A stretch of 64,000 bases of DNA. Source: Streptomyces longwoodensis. Lineage in GTDB: Bacteria; Actinomycetota; Actinomycetes; Streptomycetales; Streptomycetaceae. A program made the position numbers and the translations under genes. The notes below the pieces were generated by a model. It was not told the origin of the DNA. It made no database searches and saw only the letters and a program-made list of their open reading frames with translations. The stretch covers positions 434,001 to 498,000 of the forward strand of contig NZ_KQ948550.1 of the NCBI RefSeq assembly GCF_001514125.1. The letters run 5' to 3'. Shown one piece after another: positions 17,020 through 26,900 of the stretch. The first letter of the stretch is position 1, and each line of letters starts with the position of its first letter.

Positions 17020-17055
17020 CGCCGGTTTGGCTAACCGGCGATCCCTCGCTATGTT
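17020..17055 (+). promoter_or_regulatory. Palindromic promoter/operator element, copy 2
   Basis: The same 21-bp palindrome as at 15529 is followed at identical spacing by TATGTT (17050-17055). Flanking bases differ from copy 1, so only the palindrome and box are conserved. No plus-strand gene could be found in the next 400 bases. It may drive a non-coding transcript, or act as an operator for something else. Confidence 0.6.
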
Positions 17056-17451
17056 GTGCCGCCGCCTCGGCCTCCTGGAGTCAGACGCTCTGAGCGATCG
17101 TCGCCACGCCTAGCAAGGTTGCCGCCGAGGCGTATTTCACTACGCTGGCATCCCCACGATTGGGTGCCGGGCTTCCGCCAAGGTGGCTGAACTACTCCTG
17201 GCCGGCGGTCGCTTCCGCCTCGTTGTCCTCCTGAGGGGGGGCGGTACTGCGGGTGGTCGAGGTCCATCTGCTGGGCAGCGTGGAGATGGACGGGGTATCG
17301 GGTTCGGTCGCTCCATGCCTGGGGACGGTTGCACAGGCGCGCTGGCGGAGGCGAGCCCGTCCTGGGCGACGGTCCCGACGGAGCTCGCCGCCATGCTTCG
17401 CGACCCAGGCTGATACGGCGAGCACGTCGGCCGACTGGCGGGAAGCCGACG
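17056..17451. other. Stretch without a supported gene, downstream of the DISARM operon
   Basis: No frame here is convincing. A plus-strand segment near 17250 faintly recalls the beginning of SARP-type regulators, but it runs out within 20 residues. The stretch lies at the 3' end of drmC and contains no clear hairpin. Confidence 0.45.
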
Positions 17452-18183
17452 TCACACGCGTTCGTACAGGGAATCCTCCGCCTCCCTCAGCTCGCGTTCG
17501 ACGGCTTCGGTGAGGTTCGGGTTGTCGATGAGGACGCCGAACTCGACGTTGTTGTTCTCTGCGCTCCAGGAGAAGTTCGCGCTGGTGACCAGGAGGAGGT
17601 GGTGGTCGATGGCGAGGAACTTGGCGTGGTTGCGGACGTAGCCGCCGTCGAATTCCTTGGTGCGCCAGACCTCTGCCGGGGCCAGGTGCTCAGCTACCTC
17701 CGAGGTCGTTGGTGACCAGTGTTGTCCGCTGCCGTCGGCGGCCCGGGTGTCCATGTAGACGCGGACGGCAACGCCGTCGCGCTGCGCGGACGTTCGAAGT
17801 GACGTCCAGAGCGCCGAGCTGCGCTGGAAGTTGAAGGTCGAGCAGGTGATCGCGTGGCGGGCGCTGTCGACGAAGCGGGTGACCGAGGTGGTGAGCGGTC
17901 CGCTCTGGGCGAGGTGTCCGGGCATGGTCCACAGCGGTGACAGCGTGGTCGGAAGTGCCCGTGCCCCCTCGATCGCTCTCAGGACCAGGATCTGTTGGGG
18001 TGCCGCTCCGGGACCGCCGCCGACGGCCTCCAACAGGCGGCGGATTTCTGCCCGTTGGCCGACGGCGACGACCTTGAGGGCGGTGGTCAAGGTGTCGCCG
18101 TCGGCCAGGCGGTCCGCTATGTCCTTGGCCTCGGTTCCGGTCAGGAGCCGACCGAGCTGGCGTGGCGCGTTCGCGTCACTCAT
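17452..18183 (-). CDS. drmC: DISARM protein DrmC, phospholipase D-like
   Basis: The protein has 243 residues. The C-terminal half holds one HKD-type site: NHAKFLAID near residue 190, then SANFSWSAENNNVEFGVLI, the usual follow-up of PLD-fold nucleases. DrmC is the fifth and least essential component of DISARM, thought to act on DNA. Its start overlaps the end of drmB by 8 bases, placing it last in the operon. Length and position match DrmC of class 1 systems. The missing second HKD motif implies dimerisation for a complete site. Confidence 0.9.
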   Translation of the reverse strand: MSDANAPRQLGRLLTGTEAKDIADRLADGDTLTTALKVVAVGQRAEIRRLLEAVGGGPGAAPQQILVLRAIEGARALPTTLSPLWTMPGHLAQSGPLTTSVTRFVDSARHAITCSTFNFQRSSALWTSLRTSAQRDGVAVRVYMDTRAADGSGQHWSPTTSEVAEHLAPAEVWRTKEFDGGYVRNHAKFLAIDHHLLLVTSANFSWSAENNNVEFGVLIDNPNLTEAVERELREAEDSLYERV

Positions 18184-20209
18184 GGGTCTGGAAGAAGCCG
18201 AGGTCGCTGCCGGGCAGGTCGAGGAGGAAGCGGCGGTCGAGGAAGCGGTTGGCGCGCTCGCAGGAGGTCTCCGAGGCCATGACGCAGCAGTGGCAGGCGG
18301 CGCCGTGGAGGAAGTCCTCGGGATCCTGGGGGGTGCGCTTGGAGCAGATGGGGTCGGAGGAGCAGCGTGTGGCCTTGCGCAGTGCGCTGTTGACGACGCG
18401 TTGGAGGCGTGTGGGCTCGCTGAGCTGTACGAGGCCGCCGAGGGTGCCGTCGCTGTCGGAGGCGGTGGTGCAGATGAGAAGGCCGGCCGCGGGGTCGCGG
18501 CCTTCGGCGGCGGGCCATGCGTAGAGGCGTTCGCTGAGGCTGGCGGCCGAGTAGCCGCAGGTGAGGGCGAGTTCGCGGATGAGGATGTGGGCGAGGGTGT
18601 GGACGAGCCAGTAGCGTGGGGGCTTCAGGCGGCTGTCGGGGTCGATCTGGCCAGCGGTGTCGGAGAAGCGGCGCTCGAAGTTTCTGCGGTGTGCCTCGCG
18701 GTGGAGTTTCCAGAGGTCGGTGTCCAGGACGTGCTTCTCCCATGCGGCGACGGCGTTTTCGTCGAGCTGGAGGAAGATGCCTTCGCCGCGGTCCTCGGTG
18801 GCCACGGTCCAGCTCGGCCGGGATGTGCGCGTCAGTGGGGCCAGGCGGCGCGGGAGGTCGCCGACGCGGTCCATGTCGTCGATGCGAGTGAAGCCGACCA
18901 GGGCATTTACCTTGCGGAGGCGTTCGACCGCGAGTACACGGGTGATCTCGGGGTGGAGGGCGTCGCCCCGTTTGCGGGTAGCGAGGGTGAGTCCGCTCTT
19001 GGGGTCTTCGACGCGGGTGCCGACGATGTCACGCAGCAGGTAGCGCCATTCGGGGACGAGGAGGTCGACCGGGTCCCAGTCGCGGAGCTTCTCCTCCTGT
19101 TCCTCCGGGGTGTCGGTGGGGGCGGAGGCGGCCTGCAGGACCTGCTCCAGGTCGTGGTCGGACAGGCCGGTGACGTCGACGCCGCCATCCATGCCGAGCA
19201 GGTCCCGGATCATACCCAGGTTGTCGCGGTATTTGGCGAGTTTGTCGCCTAGCGCGGTGCGGACCCGGTCGGCCAGGTCGCTGGCCTTCTCCTCCTGAGA
19301 CTCCGGCATCACGATGATGGACTGGGTGGCCGGGAACCACAGATTGGAGGCGCCGACGAGCATCAGCCGGGTCTCGTTGCGGCAGCCCTTGGGCTCGAAG
19401 GCGTCCAAGTGGGGGTGGCGTCCGCGGCACTGCGGGAGTTTCGCCCTGCCAGCCTCGCCCTGGGCCTCGTTCATGGGCCGCCGCATGTCGCAGGACGCGC
19501 AGTGGATGACTGCCGAGGCTCCCTTGCCGGCGGTCCGGTCGACCATCTTCAGGGCGGGCAGCTCCGCCTTGCTGCACGGCTGTCCGCGGTGCACCCACAG
19601 GTCGTACGGAAACTCGTCCAGGTGCCCGTCGACGCAGGCCAACAGATACCGGGCCGGGATGGCGGTGCGGCGCATCGGCTTACGAGCGCCGGCGCCCGCG
19701 CGGCCCGTGCACTTGGCGTGCTCGAACACGGCCAGGTCGGTGCGGAAGGGGTGCGTGTTGCGGTAGTCGAACTGGGTGAGCAGTCCGAGCATGTCGCAGC
19801 CCGTGCAGCGCAGCCATTGCGGGAAGACCCGGGAGGGGACTCCGAGGTCGTTGCCTTCGGCGGAGCGGCTGTGCTTCTTCGGTTGCCAGGGGTACGGCCG
19901 CAACTGGACATCGGGGGAACGCAGCATCATCCGGACTACGTCACGCAGGCGTGGAGCGTGGATCTGCGGGGGTGCGGAGTCGCGGCGCCGCCAGATGCGA
20001 TCCCAGTCGTCCAGGCCGGTGGGCATGATCGTGAACTGCGGCAAGTCCATGATCGCGCCGGGGCCGTAGGTGTACAGCAGGGAGGAGGGGCGGGCCGAGC
20101 CGACCTTGGCACGGTTGTGCTTGGTGGCCTTCTCCGCCTCCTGCTCCAGGTCGCCCAGCGGGTCGACGGCGTGGGCGACATCGTAGACGAAGCGCGTCTC
20201 GTCACTCAC
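18176..20209 (-). CDS. drmB: DISARM protein DrmB (DUF1998)
   Basis: A 677-residue protein that partners the DrmA helicase to form the DNA-sensing complex of DISARM. The N-terminus has SARPSSLLYTYGPGAIMDLP, a family hallmark. Cysteine pairs (RCTGCDM, HCASCDM) suggest structural zinc. The DUF1998 domain fills the last third (LVHTLAHILIRELAL, then CHCCVMASETSCERANRFLDR). The GTG at 20209 forms a GTGA overlap with the drmA stop and is preferred to the ATG eight codons upstream. Both ends are coupled to neighbours. Confidence 0.93.
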   Translation of the reverse strand: MSDETRFVYDVAHAVDPLGDLEQEAEKATKHNRAKVGSARPSSLLYTYGPGAIMDLPQFTIMPTGLDDWDRIWRRRDSAPPQIHAPRLRDVVRMMLRSPDVQLRPYPWQPKKHSRSAEGNDLGVPSRVFPQWLRCTGCDMLGLLTQFDYRNTHPFRTDLAVFEHAKCTGRAGAGARKPMRRTAIPARYLLACVDGHLDEFPYDLWVHRGQPCSKAELPALKMVDRTAGKGASAVIHCASCDMRRPMNEAQGEAGRAKLPQCRGRHPHLDAFEPKGCRNETRLMLVGASNLWFPATQSIIVMPESQEEKASDLADRVRTALGDKLAKYRDNLGMIRDLLGMDGGVDVTGLSDHDLEQVLQAASAPTDTPEEQEEKLRDWDPVDLLVPEWRYLLRDIVGTRVEDPKSGLTLATRKRGDALHPEITRVLAVERLRKVNALVGFTRIDDMDRVGDLPRRLAPLTRTSRPSWTVATEDRGEGIFLQLDENAVAAWEKHVLDTDLWKLHREAHRRNFERRFSDTAGQIDPDSRLKPPRYWLVHTLAHILIRELALTCGYSAASLSERLYAWPAAEGRDPAAGLLICTTASDSDGTLGGLVQLSEPTRLQRVVNSALRKATRCSSDPICSKRTPQDPEDFLHGAACHCCVMASETSCERANRFLDRRFLLDLPGSDLGFFQTHE

Positions 20210-23200
20210 GAGTTGTCCTCCGGCATCTTCCACTGAGGGGCATGGTCGGGTGCGCGGTACACCAGTCGCTCCTTGATCGGGCTCACCAGTAGGTTGATCT
20301 CCGGCTGCACCTCGCGCATCGAGTTCGCCACGATGAACGGTGCGGCGTCACGTGTGTCGATGCCCGCCTTGGCGTTCTCCGCGCTCATCATCAGCGCGTC
20401 GTGTCGACCGTCGTCCAGAACCCTCTCGTACACCAGCGACTTGCGGTCCTCCATGAGGCTCTTGCGGCGCTTGCCCCATTGGTCGAGCCGGTTTTCCAGG
20501 CGCAGGCGGGCACGGGTGGCGGCGTCCTCGTCGCCGGCCCGCGTGACGCGACGGACGAGGGCGTCTACGAGTTCGCCCGCGAAGTGCTGCTCGGCTTCAA
20601 TACGGGCCGCCCCGTCCTCCGGGGACAGCCCTTGGTCGGCCTTGGCGGCCTGCAGGACGCGGGCGGCGCTGACCAGCACGCCGTCCAGGCCGCGCTCTAG
20701 GGAGGTCACCGAGAATGGGGTCACCGACAGCGCCTCCACCTGGGCGTAGAACGTCTCGTGGTAGTGGCGGAACTGCTCGAAATGGGCGAGGTCCCTCGGC
20801 CGCGCCCAGTTCCCGAGTGCGACCACTAGTCCCGGCCGGTCCGCGGTACGGCCGACGCGGGAGGACGCCTGGATGTACTCCGCGGTGTTCTTCGGCTGCC
20901 CGACCACGAGCATCAGGCCGAGGCGGGTCACGTCCACACCCACCTGGAGCATGGAGGTGGCCAGGACCACGTCGTACGGATTGACCTCACGCGTGGGCTC
21001 CGGCTTCTTCGCCTCCCGCAGCGCGCGCCGGTTGCGCTTGCCCGCGGTGGAGTCGAAGCCCGGGTCGAACGCTGCCGCCATCTGGTCCAGGGTCGCGGTG
21101 ATGTCCGCGCTGGCCACGCGCGAGGTCAGCTCGGCGACGTGCAGCGAACCGTAGTCGGTGCCGGTGCGGCGGGGGAGCTTCGACCAGGGGCGGCCCTTGG
21201 CGAGCGCGGTCTGGATGTCGTCGCTCATGTATCGGGCCATGCCGGCGAGTTCACGGGTGGCGCTGAAGTAGCCGACCAGGGTCATGTACGGATCGGCCAC
21301 GCTGCCGGAGCGGTCGAGAAGCAGTTGCCCGCCGGCCAGGAGAACCTCGGCGACCCGGATCTCCGCTGTGGTCAGGCGCACCCCCGTCGTGCTGATCCCG
21401 ACGTACCGGCGTCCCGGGTGCTTCTCGGAGACCGGGATCTCCTTGGAGAAGTAGGTGTTCCCGGCGTCCAAGACCTGCGGCGGGAAGATGGTGACGTCGC
21501 GTCCGTACAGCGCGCGCACCTGCTCGGAAGCGTTACGGGCGGTGGCCGTGGAGGCGACGAGCAGCGGACGCACTGGGCGCCCGTCCTTGGTCCGCCAGTC
21601 GGTCATCACGTCAATGGCCACCTCGAACAGGCCCACCGTCGTGCCGAGTGCCCCGGTGATCAGGTGCAACTCGTCTTGAATGACCAGATCCGGGGGCCGC
21701 AGCCGCGTGGCCGGGTGAACGGGGGCCGCCGGCCAGCCGTCCTTCTTGGGATGCTTGCTGCCGTCCTTGATGTCGCACTGCTGATAGTCGGGATGCACGA
21801 AGCCGTGCCGTTCACAGCGTCGCGAGACGTGCCCGAACAGCGAGGCGGCCTCGCCCTCCCGCGCCAGGCGGGCGAACTTGTCCACAGTGGCGATGACGAA
21901 TGCCGGCGCGAGCCGGTAGATCTCCTCGTCCACCGTGAGCACCGGCAGCCCGTCCGGCACATCACCGCCGTCGGCGAACGGGCAGTCGGCCAGCTCGTCC
22001 CCGCAGTACACGTACACTCGGCGCAGCGCGGGCTCCGTGCGCACATCGCGCGCCTCGACCCGCGTCCCGCACCACGGGCAGCGCTGGATCTGTAGCACCG
22101 TCAGCCGATAGCCACGACCCCCATGGGCTTTCTGCAACTGCTCGGCGGCTTCGTCGTACCGCTTCGGGCTTACATCGGTACCGACCCACAGCCCGATCCG
22201 GAACGGCTCCTCCCCCCACGTCCCCACATCGTCGCGCCGCGCCAGCTCCGCCGCGCACACCAGGGCGGTGGCGCGCTGGAACTGCTGGGCGGTGAGCAGG
22301 CGCAGCGTGTACCGCATGAGGACGGCGACCCCGGACCGCCCGTCCAGCGGACCGTCGAAGGCATCCACGACGCCCTGGCGGCGCCGGATCGCGAACGTGT
22401 AGGCGGCCAGACCCAGATACGCCTCCGTCTTGCCACCACCGGTCGGGAAGAACAGCAGTTGCGCCTTGGCCAGATCCCCCGACCGCTTCTCGGCCGCCGG
22501 GTCGGACAGCAACGGCAACTGCATGAGCACGAAGGCGAGCTGGAAGGTACGCCACGAATGCGCCAGCGCCCCCTTCTCCGCGAGGATCGCCTCGCGAGCC
22601 TCATCAATGCTCTCCTCCGGTCGGCTCGCCCGCCGCTCCGCGACCTGGGACTGCACACGCTGATCAGCCATCACCCGGTTCATGAACCGGAAGCAGCGCA
22701 ACGCCTCCTCGTCCCCGAGGAGATGCTTCAGACCCTCCTCAAGCTGGCGTTGCACCCTGCGCGCCTCGGTGACCGCGTCCAGACCCTCGGACCGCAGATG
22801 CTCCGGAAGAGCTTTGGCCCGCTGCTCCTCGCCGTCCAGCCAGGCGGTGTAACCCGCGACGATCGGCTCAAGGCCCGTACGCAGCTCGTCGGTCGACGCC
22901 CCCTGGAGCTTGCGCATGTCCAGCAGGGCCGCGCCAATCTCCTCGGCGGCCGTCTGCGGCGTCTCGCTCACCGGCAGCCACGTCGTCCAGACCTCGCTGG
23001 CTCGGCGTGCTCCCTCGGCCACCTGCCAGTCCACCGAGCAGGTCCGGCCATGGGCGAACTCCAGACGGTTGCGGTACTGAAGCCGAAGCCGCCGCAGCTC
23101 ATCGTCCGGCTCCTCACGCGTGTCCAGGAGTACGTCATTGACCGGCAGGAACACTTCAGCTCCACCAGCCGACACCGACAGCTTGGTCTGGTACAGCCAC

Positions 23201-23964
23201 GCCTCGACCGGGATCTTGCGAGGCGTCTCCCGGTCATTGCACAACGCCACCTCGATCAGCCGGCAGCCACGCTCGGAGTCGTCATAACGATCCACCCGAA
23301 GCAGGACCTTGTCCTTGAGTACGATCTCGGTCGTGCGAGACGGCTTCAGGTCGGCAACCTTGATCGCCTTCGCTATGGCGTGCGGAGTGCGCTGGAAGCG
23401 ACGGAGAGCCGGAGCGGGTGCCGCGCCGTCGCCCCCGCCGCCTTCGGTGCCCTCCCCGCGCTTCTCCTTCACCGGCTCGTACGTGCCCCACGAGGCGGTC
23501 ACCGTGAACTCGTCCAGATCATCAGGGATCTGGAAGCGCAGCCCCATCGACGCCGGGATCATCAGCCCACGCTTCTGTGGCTGGTCCTCGACCTCGTCCT
23601 CATCCGAACTAGCGCTACTGTCGTCGACGGCGGTGAGCGGCACGCCCCGGCTCTCGGCAGCGTCCACGGCGTCGCCTACATCAGTTGCAGCGTCGTCCGA
23701 TCCAGCCTCGCCGGGGTCGTCGTCGCCAGCGGTGAGCCGCACGGGAGCGATCCGGCCGATCAGGTACGCCGAGTCAGGGACCCCCTCGAGGATCTCGTCC
23801 GGGCCGTTGGCCGGGCCGAGGAGCTCACGCTCCAGGATGTCGACCAGGTTCTCGCGTGCCGTCCAGGAACGGTCGTCGGGGTCGAGAGCGAGCCGGTAGG
23901 CCAGGGTTTGGGGAGTGCCGCCTGCCGCTGCAGGTTGGGCGCCGTCACGCCGGGGGGTGGTCAC
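20206..23964 (-). CDS. drmA: DISARM helicase DrmA
   Basis: A 1,252-residue superfamily 2 helicase and core component of DISARM. Walker A is FFPTGGGKTEAY near residue 505. The Walker B-like VIQDELHLI is near 765 and motif VI QASSRVGRT near 1035. Cysteine pairs around 640-670 and a long acidic N-terminal region fit DrmA. Together with DrmB it binds DNA and is triggered by foreign 5' ends in characterised systems. The GTG start overlaps the methylase stop as GTGA. The frame is intact. Confidence 0.94.
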   Translation of the reverse strand: MTTPRRDGAQPAAAGGTPQTLAYRLALDPDDRSWTARENLVDILERELLGPANGPDEILEGVPDSAYLIGRIAPVRLTAGDDDPGEAGSDDAATDVGDAVDAAESRGVPLTAVDDSSASSDEDEVEDQPQKRGLMIPASMGLRFQIPDDLDEFTVTASWGTYEPVKEKRGEGTEGGGGDGAAPAPALRRFQRTPHAIAKAIKVADLKPSRTTEIVLKDKVLLRVDRYDDSERGCRLIEVALCNDRETPRKIPVEAWLYQTKLSVSAGGAEVFLPVNDVLLDTREEPDDELRRLRLQYRNRLEFAHGRTCSVDWQVAEGARRASEVWTTWLPVSETPQTAAEEIGAALLDMRKLQGASTDELRTGLEPIVAGYTAWLDGEEQRAKALPEHLRSEGLDAVTEARRVQRQLEEGLKHLLGDEEALRCFRFMNRVMADQRVQSQVAERRASRPEESIDEAREAILAEKGALAHSWRTFQLAFVLMQLPLLSDPAAEKRSGDLAKAQLLFFPTGGGKTEAYLGLAAYTFAIRRRQGVVDAFDGPLDGRSGVAVLMRYTLRLLTAQQFQRATALVCAAELARRDDVGTWGEEPFRIGLWVGTDVSPKRYDEAAEQLQKAHGGRGYRLTVLQIQRCPWCGTRVEARDVRTEPALRRVYVYCGDELADCPFADGGDVPDGLPVLTVDEEIYRLAPAFVIATVDKFARLAREGEAASLFGHVSRRCERHGFVHPDYQQCDIKDGSKHPKKDGWPAAPVHPATRLRPPDLVIQDELHLITGALGTTVGLFEVAIDVMTDWRTKDGRPVRPLLVASTATARNASEQVRALYGRDVTIFPPQVLDAGNTYFSKEIPVSEKHPGRRYVGISTTGVRLTTAEIRVAEVLLAGGQLLLDRSGSVADPYMTLVGYFSATRELAGMARYMSDDIQTALAKGRPWSKLPRRTGTDYGSLHVAELTSRVASADITATLDQMAAAFDPGFDSTAGKRNRRALREAKKPEPTREVNPYDVVLATSMLQVGVDVTRLGLMLVVGQPKNTAEYIQASSRVGRTADRPGLVVALGNWARPRDLAHFEQFRHYHETFYAQVEALSVTPFSVTSLERGLDGVLVSAARVLQAAKADQGLSPEDGAARIEAEQHFAGELVDALVRRVTRAGDEDAATRARLRLENRLDQWGKRRKSLMEDRKSLVYERVLDDGRHDALMMSAENAKAGIDTRDAAPFIVANSMREVQPEINLLVSPIKERLVYRAPDHAPQWKMPEDNS

Positions 23965-26900
23965 TCGTCGCCCTCCTCTTCCTCGGTTGCCTCATTGTCG
24001 TCGGTGGGACTGACATCACCCTGCGAGGCAGCGCGACGATGGTTTTCCTCGAGGAGGCGGTCGAGGATCTCCACCCGGGCAGTGGGGCTCACCGTCCAGC
24101 GCTCCATCTGGCGGTAGGTGTAGAAGCCGTGCCCCAGAGAGACGTCATCCCAGCCGTAGGCAGCCATAACAGCTCGGTCGACCTCGGCATGGATTTCGCG
24201 GAGGCGGGCCACGTCGGGGTCAGCGGAGTCGGAGATAGCGCGGTCGTTCACCAAGTTGTAGAGCTTCGTAAGATTGAGAGCGCGACGGAGCATGATCTCG
24301 CGGCGCACGTCGTTGAGGGTGCGGCCTACCTCATCGAGTGCACCTTGCACTCGGGGGCGAGGGAAAGTCAGGAAGACATCTGACGGTGAATAGTTGACGT
24401 CTGATCGCATTGTTGCGCCGTATTTAATCGCCCACAGTTGGTGAATGCTCGACGAAAGCACCGCTTGGTCGACATATGAATCAGTAGCGAAGACGGCCAT
24501 CTTATGGCTTATTACCTGTTTCGCGGACACGCGCATTGGCATAACAGTACTGCTCACCAGCACAATCGTGAGCATCTCGTCGAGGTCGCGGATCGCCTCC
24601 CGCATCGCAGGGGCATTTCGCGTAAACCGCCACCAGATTTCCCGACGCTGCCGATTCCTATTTCGCGCTCGTTCAGGTTTTACGCGTTCCAGGATTCGCT
24701 GGTACGGAAGCTCGTAGGTCTGCGCCTCTTGCTCCGAACGGTCGTTGAAGTCGATGACCCAACGGCTGGCCTCAAGCGTTGGACTACCGTTGATGTCCTT
24801 CTTTCCATCGGGGTAGGGGAAGACAACCTCCTTGTTTCTGGGGTCTGCCTCGATCAAGGCCGCAGCCTCATCGGGCTCCAGTACAAACCCTGCGCCCAGC
24901 ACGTTGCAGCCCTGGAAAGCAAGACCAGTGTTCTCTGTCAGTCGCTTCGGATCGCCGCCCACTCGACCGCCCGGTTCCAGCAGAGTAGAAATACGCTCGA
25001 CCTCGATATCGCCCTCAATTTCAGCGATGATCCGGGGAACCTCTGGGTTGATGCCAGCTCGACTGCCCCACACCGCCGCGTACTCCAGGTTGGCGCTAGC
25101 CGCAGGCCACGACCGGCTCTGGATCGCGCGGGTGATCGTGAAGCCCTTCGAGAAGAGCTGGTCGAGGCCGACCTGCCGGGTGTCTCCCTGGGCGACTGTG
25201 TTCGTTGCAATGAGGCCAAGTCCACCATGCTTCGTCAGCAGCCCATGAGCACGGAGGAAGAAGTACGCCACCAAATCCGCACTCCCCTTCCTCCCTCCAG
25301 CAAGTGTATTAACGAACCAGTCACGGACGTTGGTCCCCATCAAGCCGGTGAGCTTCTGTCCGCCCAAAAACGGCGGATTTCCGATAACGGCGTGGAACCC
25401 ACCCCGCTCCATCACATCCGGCACCGCCAGAATCCAGTGCAGCGGCTTCCATCGCTCGTAGTCCGTCGTCACCGTTGGTGTGAGCCCGGCCTCCTGGATG
25501 CCGTCAAGCATCGCCCGGTCCGCGTCCCCGCCATCTGCCGGGTACGCCTTCTCCACCGCAATCCGAAGATCCTCGTACGCTGCCCTCAACACCTTCCCAG
25601 GCTTTCCACCCCACCGCAGTCCGGCCGCCGTCACTCCGTCCGCGACGTCAGCAAGCTGCGCCGTCAGTTCCTGGTACCGGCGCCACTGCCGCCGCTTCGT
25701 AGCGGCCGAGCGCTGCGGGTCGCTGTCGTCCACCTCGGTGGCGAGCTGGCGACGCAGACGGCTGGCCTGGTCCAGGATGTCGTCCACGTCCAGGGCGAAG
25801 ATGCTGAGCTGGTTGCCGGCCGCGGCGGGGTCGATGTGGAGGCGGCGTAGCTGGTCGGCGTTGGTCAGGCCGAGCAGGGCGTTGCCGTGGAGCACCTTGT
25901 CGTCGACAAACGAGAACGGAAGCTTCGGGTCCAGCGACACTAGCCACAGCGACAGCTTGCACATCTCCACGGCCATGCCATTGATGTCGGCGCCGTACAG
26001 GCAGGTGGCGACGACGGTCCTTATAGCGTGGACGTGCAGGTCGTGCGGTGTCCTTCCACGTGCTTCGCCTTGGCGCTGCCATGCCTCGACGAGCCGGTCG
26101 GCGAGGTAGCGGGCGGCTGCGACGAGGAAGGCGCCGGAGCCGCAGGCGATGTCGGCGATGCGCAGGTCGAGGATCTGGTCGGAGTCAATGGGCCGCCAGC
26201 CGTCCTGGTCGGCGGTCTGGTGTGGTCCGGGCGAGTAGACGAGAGGTTCCAGCGCGTACCGGACGACTTCCTCGGCCAGCGAGCGGGGCGTGTAGTGCGC
26301 GCCGGCGGAGGCGCGCGAGGGGGTTTCCACCAGCAGGACGCCGCTGGGCTCGACCACCAGCGGTCGGTTGCGCAGGTCTCGGCGGATGATTCCGATGTAC
26401 GGGCGCAGTCGGTCGCGCAGTTCGGGATCGTCGGTGACGTCGCGCAGGGCGATCTCGGTGTCGTCGAGGGTGTCGGCCGTCTTCAGTGCTTTGGTGAGGG
26501 CGGCTTTGCTGGACGGCTTCGCGGCCGGCTGGTGCTGCTTTATCCAGGACAGGATCGCGTCGGCCAGCGCGGTCTCGCTGCGCTTGGCCTGGCTGAGTTC
26601 TTCGAGGGCGGCGAGGGGGATCTCGGGTTCGGATCCCGCGCTGCCGGTGAGTCCGACGATGATCTCTTCGACGGGTTCGCAGGAGTAGCCGAGCAGACCC
26701 TCGTAGATGTAGCCGATCTGTTCGACGTCGATGTCGCTGAAGGAGATCCGTCGTGCTCCGCCGGGCAGCTGGGCGATCTGGACGGCGCGCAGGACTTCGA
26801 GCATGACGCGGTCGCTGACCGTGATGGCCAGGGTGTCCTGGGAGTCGCAAGCGGTGAGGAAGGGGAAGCGGGCTGGATCGAAGAGGGAGCCACCGTACTC

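Noticed and set aside
17240..17420. Start of a SARP-type transcription regulator
   Set aside because: Only about a dozen residues resemble the family start; the rest is arginine-rich and lacks domain features.
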